Of a stretch of DNA of 47,873 nt, positions 25,741 through 36,960 are shown one piece after another. The notes beneath the pieces are model-generated. The model was not told where the DNA came from. It searched no databases and worked only from the letters and a program-made list of their open reading frames with translations. The stretch comes from Phycisphaerales bacterium (GTDB lineage Bacteria; Planctomycetota; Phycisphaerae; Phycisphaerales; UBA1924), in assembly GCA_020849105.1 (NCBI GenBank), contig JADLGW010000032.1, positions 1-47,873 on the forward strand, read 5' to 3'. The position numbers were made by a program, and so were the translations under genes. Numbering within the stretch: position 1 is the first letter of the stretch; every line of letters begins with the position of its first letter.

Positions 25741-27075
25741 TTGACGTTTCTCCTGGAGATAGTTCGGCTGGGGCTGACCAACCTCCGCCTGCACCTGCTC
25801 CGCTCGTTCCTCACGGCGCTGGGCATCATCCTGGGTGTGGCGGCGGTCATCGCCATGGTCGCCATGGGCGAAGGGTCGAAGCAGGAGGCCCTGAAGCAGA
25901 TCGAAAGCCTCGGCGCCCGCAACATCATCATCCGCTCGCAGAAACCGGCGGAGAGCACGCAGCAGCAGTCCGGCCAGCAGCGCTCCTTCGTCCTGAAGTA
26001 CGGCATCACGCGCGACGACCTCGCCGTGATCCAGGCAAACTTCCCCGAGGCGGACGCCATCGTGCCGCTGAAGGAGATCGGGGCCCAGGTCATCCGGGGC
26101 GACCGCCAACTGGTCAGCCAGGCGTTCGGCACGACGCCGGACCTGCTGCGCGTCGCCAACCTGACGGTCAGGCAGGGCGGGCGGTACCTCGCCGAGCAGG
26201 ACCTGGAGGACCGCGCGATGGTCGCCGTCATCGGCGCGGACGTCGCCCGCGCCCTGTTCCCATGGGACGACCCCATCGGCCGCACCTTCCGCATCGACGA
26301 CAAGGCCTTCACCGTCGTCGGCGTCCTGGCGCCGGTCGGCCTCGCCGGGGGCCGGGGGGCCATCCTCATCGGGCGTGACCTGAACCTGGACGTCCACATC
26401 CCGCTCACGACCGCGCGGGCCGTCTTCAGCGACGTGGTCATGAAACGCCAGTCGGGATCATTCCAGGCCACGGAGGTCCAGGTCTCCGAGGTCTACCTCA
26501 GCGTCCCGGACCGCGACCACGTCCTGGCCGACGCCGGAAGGGCCGAGCGCATCATGAAGGTGCGCCACCCGGACGCCGGCGACGTCTCGATGATCGTCCC
26601 GTACGAACTCCTGGCCAGCGCCCGCAGGAGCGCCATGACCTGGAACATCGTGCTCGGGGCCATCGCCGGCATCTCGCTCCTGGTCGGCGGCATCGGCATC
26701 ATGAACATCATGCTCGCCACCGTCACCGAACGCACACGAGAGATCGGCGTCCGCCGCGCCCTGGGCGCTACACGCAGGCACATCGTCTGGCAGTTCCTTG
26801 TCGAGACCGGCGTGCTCTCCACCATGGGCGGAATCCTCGGCGTCGGACTGGGCATCGCCGCGGCCGAGGGCCTGGAACTGGTCGTGCCGCTGCTCCCGAA
26901 GATGCCGCTCGTCGGGCAGTTCTTCAACGCCGACACCACCTTTCCCACCCAGGTGACCCTGTGGTCGATCGTCGTCGCGTTCTGCGTCGCCGCGGCCACG
27001 GGCCTGATCTTCGGCATCTACCCCGCGCGCAAGGCGGCCCAGCAGGACCCGATCGTGGCGCTCCGCCATGACTGA
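25741..27075 (+). CDS. MacB/FtsX-type ABC transporter permease (444 aa)
   Basis: The protein has the MacB layout: a first helix after a short amphipathic start (LRLHLLRSFLTALGIILGVAAVIAMVAMGEG), a periplasmic core domain (about 50-310), then three helices of the FtsX domain (IVLGAIAGISLLVGGIGIMNIMLATVTERTREIG and later segments) and a terminal GIYPARKAAQQDPIVALRHD. MacB-type permeases act with an ATPase and often a membrane-fusion protein in mechanotransmission or export. Neither partner is adjacent. The TTG at 25741 puts the start at the conserved T-F-L-L-E-I segment, with GGAG ten bases upstream. Its end overlaps the next gene by eight bases. Confidence 0.92.
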   Translation: MTFLLEIVRLGLTNLRLHLLRSFLTALGIILGVAAVIAMVAMGEGSKQEALKQIESLGARNIIIRSQKPAESTQQQSGQQRSFVLKYGITRDDLAVIQANFPEADAIVPLKEIGAQVIRGDRQLVSQAFGTTPDLLRVANLTVRQGGRYLAEQDLEDRAMVAVIGADVARALFPWDDPIGRTFRIDDKAFTVVGVLAPVGLAGGRGAILIGRDLNLDVHIPLTTARAVFSDVVMKRQSGSFQATEVQVSEVYLSVPDRDHVLADAGRAERIMKVRHPDAGDVSMIVPYELLASARRSAMTWNIVLGAIAGISLLVGGIGIMNIMLATVTERTREIGVRRALGATRRHIVWQFLVETGVLSTMGGILGVGLGIAAAEGLELVVPLLPKMPLVGQFFNADTTFPTQVTLWSIVVAFCVAAATGLIFGIYPARKAAQQDPIVALRHD

Positions 27076-27568
27076 GACTCCTTCAGACCCCGCAGCGACG
27101 GGTCGCCGTCGCCACGGCCTCCGGCGCCGGGCAGGCCTGTGGGCGTCGCTTGGCCTCGCCGCCCTCTGGATCGCGAGCATCTTCACAACCCTGGGCTGGA
27201 CCGACTACAGCGCCGGCGGCCGCCTCCGCTGTGTCGCCGCCACCCGCGGCTGCCTCGACCTCGTCTGGGGCGGCGCCTTCAGGGGCAATGAACAGCCGTG
27301 GATGGCCCTGACGTTTGCACCCGATGTGTCAACGGTCTGGTGGCCCAGGTACGAACGCGCCGGATCCTCGACGCCCCTGTCAACCCTGCTTGTCCCGCTC
27401 TGGATTCCGCTGCTGCTCGCCGTCCTCCCCACCGCCTGGGCCTGGCGCCACGCCTTCCGCGCCCGCGCCGGCCCGACCGCCTGCCACGCCTGCGGGTACG
27501 ACCTCGCCGGCCTCGCGCCCGCGACGCCCTGCCCGGAGTGCGGACAATCCGCTACTTCCGCAGCGTGA
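27068..27568 (+). CDS. Membrane protein with C-terminal zinc ribbon (166 aa)
   Basis: Two hydrophobic helices (ASLGLAALWIASIFTTLGW and STLLVPLWIPLLLAVLPTAWAW) flank a region of about 70 residues rich in Trp, probably extracytoplasmic. The C-terminus is a zinc ribbon, CHACGYDLAGL with CPECGQS 20 residues later. Such C-x-x-C-G-Y-D-L ribbons on small membrane proteins are frequent in planctomycetes and have no known function. The ATG overlaps the permease stop, so it is likely co-expressed with the permease. Its 3' end overlaps the convergent gene by 17 bases. Confidence 0.75.
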   Translation: MTETPSDPAATGRRRHGLRRRAGLWASLGLAALWIASIFTTLGWTDYSAGGRLRCVAATRGCLDLVWGGAFRGNEQPWMALTFAPDVSTVWWPRYERAGSSTPLSTLLVPLWIPLLLAVLPTAWAWRHAFRARAGPTACHACGYDLAGLAPATPCPECGQSATSAA

Positions 27569-28781
27569 TCGACACGTCGATCGGGCGCATCCACAGCGTG
27601 CCCGCCGGGAACTCCGGCACCTCGGCCCGCGCCGGCAGCGGGGCCGAGCCGGACGGCAGCGCGTACACCCAGCCCCTGGCGCGGACCGTCAGCGTGTCGC
27701 CCCCGTGCCAGTCCTCCGGCAGGATTTCAACTGTCGGGCCCGCACCCGCCCGCGCCGCGGCCCCGCCCACCTCAAACCCCGTGGCGACGACGCCCGTCTG
27801 CACGAAACCCGCAACGTAGGGCCCCGTGTACTCGCTGCTGATGGCAACGATGCCCGGGGTCGGCTCGGTCAGTCGCACCGAGATCATCTCGCTGTAGTAC
27901 CGCTCGCGCAGCGACGCCGGGATCGTCCCCGATTCGGCAACCCGCGCCAGGAAGGCCTCAGCCCCGGGGTCGATGAACCCGCGGCCGGCACGCAGCGCCA
28001 GCAACCCCTCGAACAGCCGCTGCTCCTGCGCCGGAGTGAGCGTCCGCGTCGCCAGTTCCGCCCACTCGTTCATCGTGAATCCGCGCGGCGCGCCCGTCAC
28101 CTCCGCGATGAGCGAGGCGGTCGACACGGCCGGCAGGTACCAGCCCATGCTCAGCACCGGCGAGCGGAACGCGAAGAAGAACCAGGCAAACGGCGCGGCC
28201 GCGAGCAGCACGCCCACCGCCAGCACGCCGCGGTGCATCTCACGCCGCTCGCGCACGACCGCGGCGGGCGCCCGCACGTCCGTGCCGCACTCGGGGCACA
28301 CGTCGTAGCCGCCCTCCGGCGGCCCGGAGAGGTCGTAGCGGCACTTCGCGCAGTGCGGCGGGCCCTGGCGCCGCAGGAACGCCCCGCCGAGGATCGAAAC
28401 CCCCGCCGTCATCAGGCCCATCGGCAGGTTGCTCAGCGCCGCGATCAGCAGGCTGCCGCTGCGCCCGGTGATCGCGCTCGTGAACGCGACCATGAACATG
28501 ATGAACATGCCGCCGTAGCACAGCCCCGCCAGAACCCGCAGCGGCGGGGCCGCCAGCACCCGGCGCACGCCGTCGCCGCGCCGTGGCTTCTCCGGGTGTC
28601 CCGGCGGGCTGAGTATCCACGTCAGAGCGAGGTAGACCGCCGCGATGCCCAGCCCGATCCCGAACCACCACCCGCTGAAGTTCTGCATCCCGCCGTGCAT
28701 CCGCAGGAAGACCAGCGCGGCGCAGACCGCTACCGCGAACACGACCGCCCCGGCAATGGCAAACCATCGACGCACGGGCAC
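27552..28781 (-). CDS. Multi-pass membrane protein with internal zinc ribbon (409 aa)
   Basis: Four or so N-terminal hydrophobic helices (FAIAGAVVFAVAVCAALVFL, FGIGLGIAAVYLALTWIL and others) come before a zinc ribbon, CAKCRYDLSGPP with CPECGTDV, followed by another helix (GVLAVGVLLAAAPFAWFFFAF). A soluble C-terminal part of about 200 residues ends in beta-rich sequence (TLWMRPIDVSITLRK). The start is a GTG at 28781 without a clear ribosome site. The ribbon is of the same kind as in the convergent neighbour, although the rest of the two proteins differs. The role is unknown. Confidence 0.72.
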   Translation of the reverse strand: MPVRRWFAIAGAVVFAVAVCAALVFLRMHGGMQNFSGWWFGIGLGIAAVYLALTWILSPPGHPEKPRRGDGVRRVLAAPPLRVLAGLCYGGMFIMFMVAFTSAITGRSGSLLIAALSNLPMGLMTAGVSILGGAFLRRQGPPHCAKCRYDLSGPPEGGYDVCPECGTDVRAPAAVVRERREMHRGVLAVGVLLAAAPFAWFFFAFRSPVLSMGWYLPAVSTASLIAEVTGAPRGFTMNEWAELATRTLTPAQEQRLFEGLLALRAGRGFIDPGAEAFLARVAESGTIPASLRERYYSEMISVRLTEPTPGIVAISSEYTGPYVAGFVQTGVVATGFEVGGAAARAGAGPTVEILPEDWHGGDTLTVRARGWVYALPSGSAPLPARAEVPEFPAGTLWMRPIDVSITLRK

Positions 28782-28859
28782 ATGGTAAGGTGCCGGCCCG
28801 CGCCACCGGATGGCCCCGCCGTGGTCGCGAACCAGCAGCCCACGCCGCCCGTCAGTCTT

Positions 28860-31829
<2,970 letters not shown>

Positions 31830-31875
31830 GGGCGTGCTCCTTCGGGTGACACCCAATCATCGCCCGCCCGCGCCC

Positions 31876-31910
31876 ATGAATCGAATCAATCGGATCAACT
31901 ATTTCGATCA
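31876..31910. promoter_or_regulatory. AT-rich block upstream of acnA
   Basis: Within the 99-base gap between acnA and murA, this segment is about 60 percent AT against about 30 percent around it. It contains the spaced repeats GAATC, GAATC and GGATC, and GATC near its end. A promoter or regulator site for acnA is plausible, since it lies 47-81 bases before the start. No specific regulator is claimed. Confidence 0.35.
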
Positions 31911-31928
31911 GCACCTGTTATGAAGCGG

Positions 31929-33287
31929 TCACGCCACCGCGCGCCCCGCCGCGACCACGACCGGGAGCAGCGCCGCCTCCTCCACCCGGTCGTCCACCCG
32001 CCGGATCGAGGCGCCGAGCGACCCCAGACGGTCCTCCAGCGCCTCGTACCCACGATCGATGTGGTACACACGGTTGACCGTGGTCGTCCCCTCGGCCGCC
32101 AGCCCCGCCAGCACAAGCCCCGCCGACGCCCGCAGGTCGCTCGCCATCACCGGCGCCCCCACCAGCCGCCGCACGCCCGACACGATCACCGTCGGCCCGA
32201 CGCGGAAGAGGTGGGCCCCCATCCGCGAGAGTTCGGCGACGTGCAGGAACCGCTCCGGGAATATCTTCTCGGTGATGACGGAGTTGCCGTCCGCCAGGGT
32301 CAGCAGCGCCATCAACTGGGCCTGCAGGTCCGTTGGGAATCCGGGGTGCGGCTGCGTCGTGACCTCGATGGGGCGGAGCGCCCCGCCGGCTGTAAAGCGG
32401 GCAGTGGCCCGCATCGGGTCCGCCCCCTCCAGCGTCGTGACCCGCACCCCCATCGCGTGCAACCGATCCGTGAACGCCATCAGGGCATCAAGCGGGCAGT
32501 TCTCCAGCACGAGGTCGCCCCCGGTGATCGCGGCCGCCGCCGCAAGCGTCCCCGCCTCGATCCGGTCCGGGATGACGCGGTGGGTAGCGCCCGCCAGTTC
32601 CGAGACACCCTCGATCAGCACCCGCGGCGACCCCGCCCCGGTGACCCGCGCCCCCATCGCGTTCAGCAGGTTCGCCAGGTCGACGATCTCAGGCTCGCAC
32701 GCGGCGCACTCGATCAGCGTCTCGCCCCGGGCCAGCGCCGCCGCGGACATCACGTTGGCCGTCCCCAGCACCGTGGAGCCCATCGGCCCGCCCAGGAAGA
32801 CCCGGGCGCCCCGCAGGCGGTGGACCCCGCGGGTCCGCGGGGCGCGGACAAGGATGTCGCCGCCCTCCAGGCTGACGTCGGCCCCCAGGGCGGCAAGCCC
32901 CCGCAGGTGCAGGTCAACCGGCCGGTCGCCGATGGCGCACCCGCCGGGCATGGATACCCGCGCCTCCCCGAACCGGGCCAGCAGCGGCCCCAGGACGCAG
33001 ATCCCGGCCCGCATGGTCCTCACGATGTCATAGGGCGCATACACCGACGCCCCGTCGGCCGACTGCATCGCCAGGTCCCCGTCCCCGTCCCGCTCCGCCC
33101 GGCACCCGAGCACCTGCAGCAACTTCTGCATGTTGCGGATGTCCGCCAGGAGCGGCACACCCCGGAGCACCAGCCGCTCCCGGGTCAGCAGCGCCGCCGC
33201 CATAAGAGGAAGCGCCGCGTTCTTCGAGCCGTTGACCGCGAGCGTGCCGGAGAGCCTCCGGCCGCCCTCTATGACAAAGGTGTCCAT
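31929..33287 (-). CDS. murA: UDP-N-acetylglucosamine 1-carboxyvinyltransferase MurA (452 aa)
   Basis: MurA transfers enolpyruvate from phosphoenolpyruvate to UDP-GlcNAc, the first committed step of peptidoglycan synthesis, in the cytoplasm. The N-terminus has GSKNAALPLMAAALL with the catalytic Lys. The active-site loop has Cys117 in MPGGCAIGDRPVDLHL, the residue attacked by fosfomycin. Family blocks PHPGFPTDLQAQLMALL and DLRASAGLVLAGLAAEG are intact. The ATG at 33287 (MDTFVIEGG) with GGGAG upstream is preferred to a start 14 codons earlier. Its presence is consistent with peptidoglycan in this organism. It appears to be a single-gene unit, divergent from the fibro-slime gene. Confidence 0.96.
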   Translation of the reverse strand: MDTFVIEGGRRLSGTLAVNGSKNAALPLMAAALLTRERLVLRGVPLLADIRNMQKLLQVLGCRAERDGDGDLAMQSADGASVYAPYDIVRTMRAGICVLGPLLARFGEARVSMPGGCAIGDRPVDLHLRGLAALGADVSLEGGDILVRAPRTRGVHRLRGARVFLGGPMGSTVLGTANVMSAAALARGETLIECAACEPEIVDLANLLNAMGARVTGAGSPRVLIEGVSELAGATHRVIPDRIEAGTLAAAAAITGGDLVLENCPLDALMAFTDRLHAMGVRVTTLEGADPMRATARFTAGGALRPIEVTTQPHPGFPTDLQAQLMALLTLADGNSVITEKIFPERFLHVAELSRMGAHLFRVGPTVIVSGVRRLVGAPVMASDLRASAGLVLAGLAAEGTTTVNRVYHIDRGYEALEDRLGSLGASIRRVDDRVEEAALLPVVVAAGRAVA

Positions 33288-33552
33288 CCTGAACTCCCGC
33301 CGGGTCCGGTAAAGGGGCGGAGGGTACATCGGTTCGCGGGGGTTTCTTTCTTGCGGCGTGGGTGTCGGTTGGAGGGGATAACCGGATCCCCCCGTCAGGC
33401 GTCACAGGCCGCAGCGAACTCGCCCCGCCCCCGTACCCGCGCCTGGCCTGCGCCGGGGATGCATTGGACAGTTGCACAGCACGCCCACCGGTAAAGCCAC
33501 GGAGAGCGTGCAGGATGGGAACGGACAGGCTTGCAGGAGGGAGGAGTCAGTG

Positions 33553-34464
33553 ATGAACATGCGGTACCAGCGATTTGCGTACGCCACCGCCCTGGCCGCG
33601 GGGCTGGCGGCCAGTGCCACGGCCATGGGCCGTCCCGGCGACGACCAGTTCGCCGCCCTGCCCTCGGAGATGACGCTGATCGGCGTCGTCAGGGACATGA
33701 AGGCCGTGAACAACGGCGGGCACGCGGACTTCGAGCGCCAGCCGACCGCCGGGTACGGGCACTACATGGGCCAGGCCGCCGATGCCCTGGACCATGACGG
33801 CAAGCCCGTGTTCGCCAGCACCGGGTACAAGGTCAGCTCGAACTGGACCAACGCGGCGGGCCAGAAGATCATGCGCCCGCGGTCCTACCTGGCCGCGATG
33901 GAGGGCGACCACGCCGGCGCGGTCTCCGCCACCGCCGGCGGCTCGACGACCAGCGCCGCCGCGTTCGCCCAGTGGTTCCGCGACGTGCCGGGCGTCAACA
34001 CGTCCAAGTCCCTGGCCATCACCCTGAAGCGTCAGTCCGGCTCCAACAAGTACATCTTCGACGACAAGAGCGACCCGGCGTACGTCGCCGCGGGCGGCTT
34101 CTTCCCGATCAACGGCGAGCTGTACGGCAACTACGGGAGCACCGGCAAGAACTTCCACTTCACCTACGAACTCAACACGAACTTCAAGTACCAGAGGGGC
34201 TCCGGCCAGACCTTCATGTTCACCGGTGACGACGACGTGTGGGTGTACGTCGACGGCAAACTGGTGATCGACCTCGGCGGCGTGCACTCGGCCGTGTCGC
34301 AGACCATCGACATGGACCGCTGCACCTGGCTGGAGGACGGGAAGACCTACAGCCTGAAGTTCTTCTTCGCCGAGCGCCACACGACTCAGTCCAACTTCCG
34401 GATCGAGACGACGCTCAGCCTCATCAACGTCGAAGTCCCGACCGTCTCGGCTCTGTACGACTAA
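33553..34464 (+). CDS. Secreted fibro-slime domain protein (303 aa)
   Basis: After a signal peptide (FAYATALAAGLAASATAMG), the protein has a region typical of the fibro-slime domain, a PA14-like beta sandwich first seen in slime-mould and Fibrobacter proteins. Evidence is LIGVVRDMK early on, FAQWFRDVPGVN in the middle, and FMFTGDDDVWVYVDGKLVID with LGGVHSA near residues 225-250, followed by YSLKFFFAERHTTQSNFRIET. It probably binds carbohydrate at the surface. GGAGG lies just before the ATG at 33553. It ends shortly after the domain (SALYD) and has no C-terminal sorting signal. A strong terminator follows, with one palindromic repeat between. Confidence 0.88.
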   Translation: MNMRYQRFAYATALAAGLAASATAMGRPGDDQFAALPSEMTLIGVVRDMKAVNNGGHADFERQPTAGYGHYMGQAADALDHDGKPVFASTGYKVSSNWTNAAGQKIMRPRSYLAAMEGDHAGAVSATAGGSTTSAAAFAQWFRDVPGVNTSKSLAITLKRQSGSNKYIFDDKSDPAYVAAGGFFPINGELYGNYGSTGKNFHFTYELNTNFKYQRGSGQTFMFTGDDDVWVYVDGKLVIDLGGVHSAVSQTIDMDRCTWLEDGKTYSLKFFFAERHTTQSNFRIETTLSLINVEVPTVSALYD

Positions 34465-34475
34465 GCAGCGCGGGG

Positions 34476-34490
34476 CAGGCGTCCCGCCTG
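34476..34490. repeat. Palindromic element in the 3' flank of the fibro-slime gene
   Basis: CAGGCG-TCC-CGCCTG, containing the core GGCGTCCCGCC, lies 11 bases after the stop codon. It shares this 11-base core with the elements inside acnA and the cystathionine-enzyme gene. Confidence 0.75.
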
Positions 34491-34511
34491 TCATCCTTCC
34501 GAATCCGTCCG

Positions 34512-34553
34512 ACCGGCGGCTGGGCGTTTGTTGCCCCGGCCGCCGGTTTTTTT
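34512..34553 (+). terminator. Rho-independent terminator after the fibro-slime gene
   Basis: ACCGGCGGC and GCCGCCGGT form a perfect 9-bp stem, with an inner GGGC/GCCC helper stem, followed at once by seven T residues (34547-34553). This is the clearest intrinsic terminator in the window and serves the rightward gene. Confidence 0.9.
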
Positions 34554-34593
34554 CGTGCCCGGAGCCGCCCGGAGCGGAGACAGCCCAACCCGC

Positions 34594-34956
34594 TCACCAC
34601 CCCCACGGCCGAGGATGGCGGTGCCGATCCCGATCCTCATCGCGCGGGAAATAGAGGATCGTGTCCGGCCGCGTCCGTACGAACAGCCGCCGCGCGTCCT
34701 CCAGCCGCGGCCCCGGCTCGGCAGCCGCACGGGCCAGATCCCGCACATTCAGCGCATCGTCCCGCCGGGCATATTCCAGCCCCGGCTCCGCCCCGGCCAC
34801 CCGCGGCCCGGGCAGCACGGCGTCCCAGGATGCCGCCTGGTGTCCGGCGTAGGCGATCGGTGCGGGGTGCGCCGCCGGCCGGTACGCGCACCCGCTGACC
34901 AGGCCCACGGCGCACGACACCGCGAACGACCGACCAATCTGAGAACGAAGACTCAC
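34594..34956 (-). CDS. Small putative lipoprotein (120 aa)
   Basis: The N-terminus (IGRSFAVSCAVGLVSGCAYR) is a lipoprotein signal with lipobox L-V-S-G-C, so the mature protein would begin at Cys23 and be lipidated. The remainder is about 95 residues of polar sequence with no recognised domain, ending in a His/Arg/Asp-rich tail (DEDRDRHRHPRPWGW). The start is a GTG at 34956 with GGGGGAG four bases upstream. It is convergent with the fibro-slime gene and the two could share the terminator region. The function is unknown. Confidence 0.65.
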   Translation of the reverse strand: MSLRSQIGRSFAVSCAVGLVSGCAYRPAAHPAPIAYAGHQAASWDAVLPGPRVAGAEPGLEYARRDDALNVRDLARAAAEPGPRLEDARRLFVRTRPDTILYFPRDEDRDRHRHPRPWGW

Positions 34957-34975
34957 CCCGCTCCCCCTTCAACCC

Positions 34976-35049
34976 TCGTGCCGCGGCCGCGCCAATCCGG
35001 GCCGTCCCGCGACGGCCGATTCTATGGGACGCGGGTTGCCGCGGCACGA
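34976..35049. repeat. Nested inverted repeats between two leftward genes
   Basis: TCGTGCCGCGGC (34976-34987) and GCCGCGGCACGA (35038-35049) are perfect 12-bp inverted arms. Inside lies a second hairpin, GGCCGTC-4-GACGGCC (35000-35017). The gap lies between the cystathionine-enzyme gene and the lipoprotein gene, both leftward. No T-run follows on either strand. Confidence 0.75.
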
Positions 35050-35080
35050 CGGATGTTGGAGGAACTCACCGGACCCCGGA

Positions 35081-36241
35081 TCAGACGAGGGCCCGCCGCA
35101 GGTCCTCGATCAAATCCTCCGCATCCTCAATACCGACCGAGAGCCGCACCAGCCCGTCCGAGATCCCGAGCGCCGCACGGGCATCCGCCGGCACGCTGGC
35201 GTGCGTCATGATGGCGGGGTGCTCAATCAGCGACTCGACGCCGCCCAGCGATTCGGCCAGCGAGAAGACCCGCACCCGCTCCAGGAACCGCCGCGCGTCG
35301 TCCAGCCCGCCCCTGAGCACCATCGTGACCATGCCGCCGAAGCCGCGCATCTGCCGCCTCGCGACGGCGTGCTGCGGGTGGCTGGCCAGCCCCGGGTAGG
35401 ACACCCGTCCCACCCGCGGGTGCTCCGCCAGGAACCGCGCCACCTTCATCGCGTTCTCGCAGTGACGCTCCATCCGGACATGCAGCGTCTTCGTCGAACG
35501 CAGCAGCAGGAAGCAGTCGTGCGGGCTCGGCACCGCCCCCACCGCGTTCTGCAGGAACTTCAGCCGCGCGTGCAGCCCTTCGTCGCTCGTCACCAGCGCC
35601 CCGCCGACCACGTCGCTGTGACCGCCCAGGTACTTCGTTGAACTGTGGTGCACGACGTCCGCCCCCAGCGACAGGGGGTTCTGCAGGTACGGAGAGGCGA
35701 ACGTGTTGTCCACCCCCACCACCGCCTGTCGGGCGGGCGTCCCGCCCGCCCTCACCTCCCGCACAACCGCCGCGATGTCCACGATCTTCAGCAGCGGGTT
35801 CGTCGGCGTCTCGATCCACACCAGCCGCGTCGCGGCCGTCATCGCCCCCCGCACCGCCGCCGCGTCGGTCATGTCCACCCGCGTGTACCCAAGCCCCATC
35901 TGCTTGTACACCTTGTCCAGGATGCGGAACGACCCTCCGTATACGTCGTCGCACAGCACCACATGGTCCCCCGCGTTCAGCGTGTGCAGCACGCAGTCGA
36001 ATGCCGAGAGCCCCGACGCGAACGCCAGCCCGAAACGCCCGCCCTCCAGCGCCGCCAGGTTCGCCTCCAGCGCCGTGCGGGTCGGGTTCGCCGAACGCGA
36101 GTAGTCGTACGGCCCCTTGATGACCCCCGGGCTCTCCTGCGCGTATGTGGAAGTCTGGTAGATCGGCGTCATGATCGCGCCGGTCGTCGGGTCCGGTTCC
36201 TGGCCGGCGTGGATCGCCAGTGTTCCAAAGCGGTGCGTCAT
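35081..36241 (-). CDS. PLP-dependent cystathionine gamma-synthase / beta-lyase family enzyme (386 aa)
   Basis: A Cys/Met-metabolism PLP enzyme (fold type I). The N-terminus RFGTLAIHAGQEPDPTTGA, the YSRSANPTRTALE block, the VDNTFASPYLQNP segment with the cofactor-binding Asp, and the Schiff-base Lys in HHSSTKYLGGHSDVVGG are all present. The family contains gamma-synthases, gamma-lyases and beta-lyases; sequence alone does not decide which. Between REV and VDNTF there are extra residues, RAGGTPARQ, encoded by a palindromic repeat at 35730-35748. The ATG at 36241 lacks a good ribosome site but matches family starts. No riboswitch is seen in the 31 bases upstream. Confidence 0.92.
   Translation of the reverse strand: MTHRFGTLAIHAGQEPDPTTGAIMTPIYQTSTYAQESPGVIKGPYDYSRSANPTRTALEANLAALEGGRFGLAFASGLSAFDCVLHTLNAGDHVVLCDDVYGGSFRILDKVYKQMGLGYTRVDMTDAAAVRGAMTAATRLVWIETPTNPLLKIVDIAAVVREVRAGGTPARQAVVGVDNTFASPYLQNPLSLGADVVHHSSTKYLGGHSDVVGGALVTSDEGLHARLKFLQNAVGAVPSPHDCFLLLRSTKTLHVRMERHCENAMKVARFLAEHPRVGRVSYPGLASHPQHAVARRQMRGFGGMVTMVLRGGLDDARRFLERVRVFSLAESLGGVESLIEHPAIMTHASVPADARAALGISDGLVRLSVGIEDAEDLIEDLRRALV
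35730..35748. repeat. In-frame palindromic element inside the cystathionine-enzyme gene
   Basis: CGGGCGGG-CGT-CCCGCCCG, with perfect 8-bp arms, contains the core GGCGTCCCGCC also found in acnA and at 34478. On the coding strand it gives the residues RAGGTPARQ, which relatives of the enzyme are not expected to have there. Confidence 0.8.
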
Positions 36242-36272
36242 GCGCCCATCGTAGCGACGGGCGCAGAACCGC

Positions 36273-36926
36273 CTACGAGTTTCCCGCGTTGTCGGCTCCC
36301 CGCCCCGCCCCCGGCGGGTACCTCTCAATCCGGTCGATCAGGTTGAGGTTGTCATCGGGCCTGCCCATCGCGCCCGACTCGCCGTCGCTGGACCGCCCTT
36401 CGCCGGAGTTGACCGCCCCGAAATCCTCAAGGGCTCCGCGCAGCGCCGCCGCGGCCGCCAGCACACTGGCCCGGTCCATGAACAGGTCGATACGCGATCG
36501 CTCCGTCGGCGCATCGACGCCGAACTCCTCCGGCCGGTCCGCCAGGTGGAAGCCCACCCGGATCGTCACCCCTTGCCGCTGCCGCCCCGTGACCGTGAAC
36601 CTCAGTTCCGGCTCCAGCAGGTCGATCCCGTCCACCTCCCCCTCCGCCCCTCCACCCACGGACCCAAGCCACTCCGCAAGGTTCTGGAACTCGAACCCAT
36701 TCAGGCACGGCGCCGATCCCTCCCACGACCCGTCCGCCGTCGCCGCACGCCACACAACCGTGAAGTACGACGCGTCCCCGAGACCATCCTGCACGTCCGG
36801 CAGCGTCTCCGCCACGAACGCGAGTTCGAGTTCATTGCCGTTCTGGCCCTTCAGCAGCACCGACATGCACGAAGCGTGCGCGGCCGGCGTGAGCCGCTCA
36901 CGCGGCCGGGATGAATCCCCGCTCAT
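36273..36926 (-). CDS. Hypothetical protein, possibly WapI-like immunity family (217 aa)
   Basis: A soluble acidic protein. The core (from VLLKGQNGNELELAFVAETL through GSWEGSAPCLNGFEFQNLAEWL) has the pattern of alternating strands, W-x-G/A-x-x-P-C-L and a helix ending W-L that I associate with WapI-type immunity proteins, which neutralise toxins of contact-dependent competition. No toxin gene is near. The C-terminal 45 residues are low-complexity. The ATG at 36926 was kept; Met21 (36866) is an alternative that starts at the conserved part. The assignment rests on pattern memory only and is weak. Confidence 0.5.
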   Translation of the reverse strand: MSGDSSRPRERLTPAAHASCMSVLLKGQNGNELELAFVAETLPDVQDGLGDASYFTVVWRAATADGSWEGSAPCLNGFEFQNLAEWLGSVGGGAEGEVDGIDLLEPELRFTVTGRQRQGVTIRVGFHLADRPEEFGVDAPTERSRIDLFMDRASVLAAAAALRGALEDFGAVNSGEGRSSDGESGAMGRPDDNLNLIDRIERYPPGAGRGADNAGNS

Positions 36927-36960
36927 GCCCGGCTCGCCACGGTGCTCCTAGCCTTGCAGC

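Noticed and set aside
33288..33552. Promoters in the murA / fibro-slime divergent gap
   Set aside because: GATAAC and TTGCAC-like words exist but without correct spacing on either strand. The 265-base gap shows nothing else I can defend.
36242..36272. SAM or cobalamin riboswitch before the cystathionine-enzyme gene
   Set aside because: The gap to the upstream gene is only 31 bases, too short for either aptamer.
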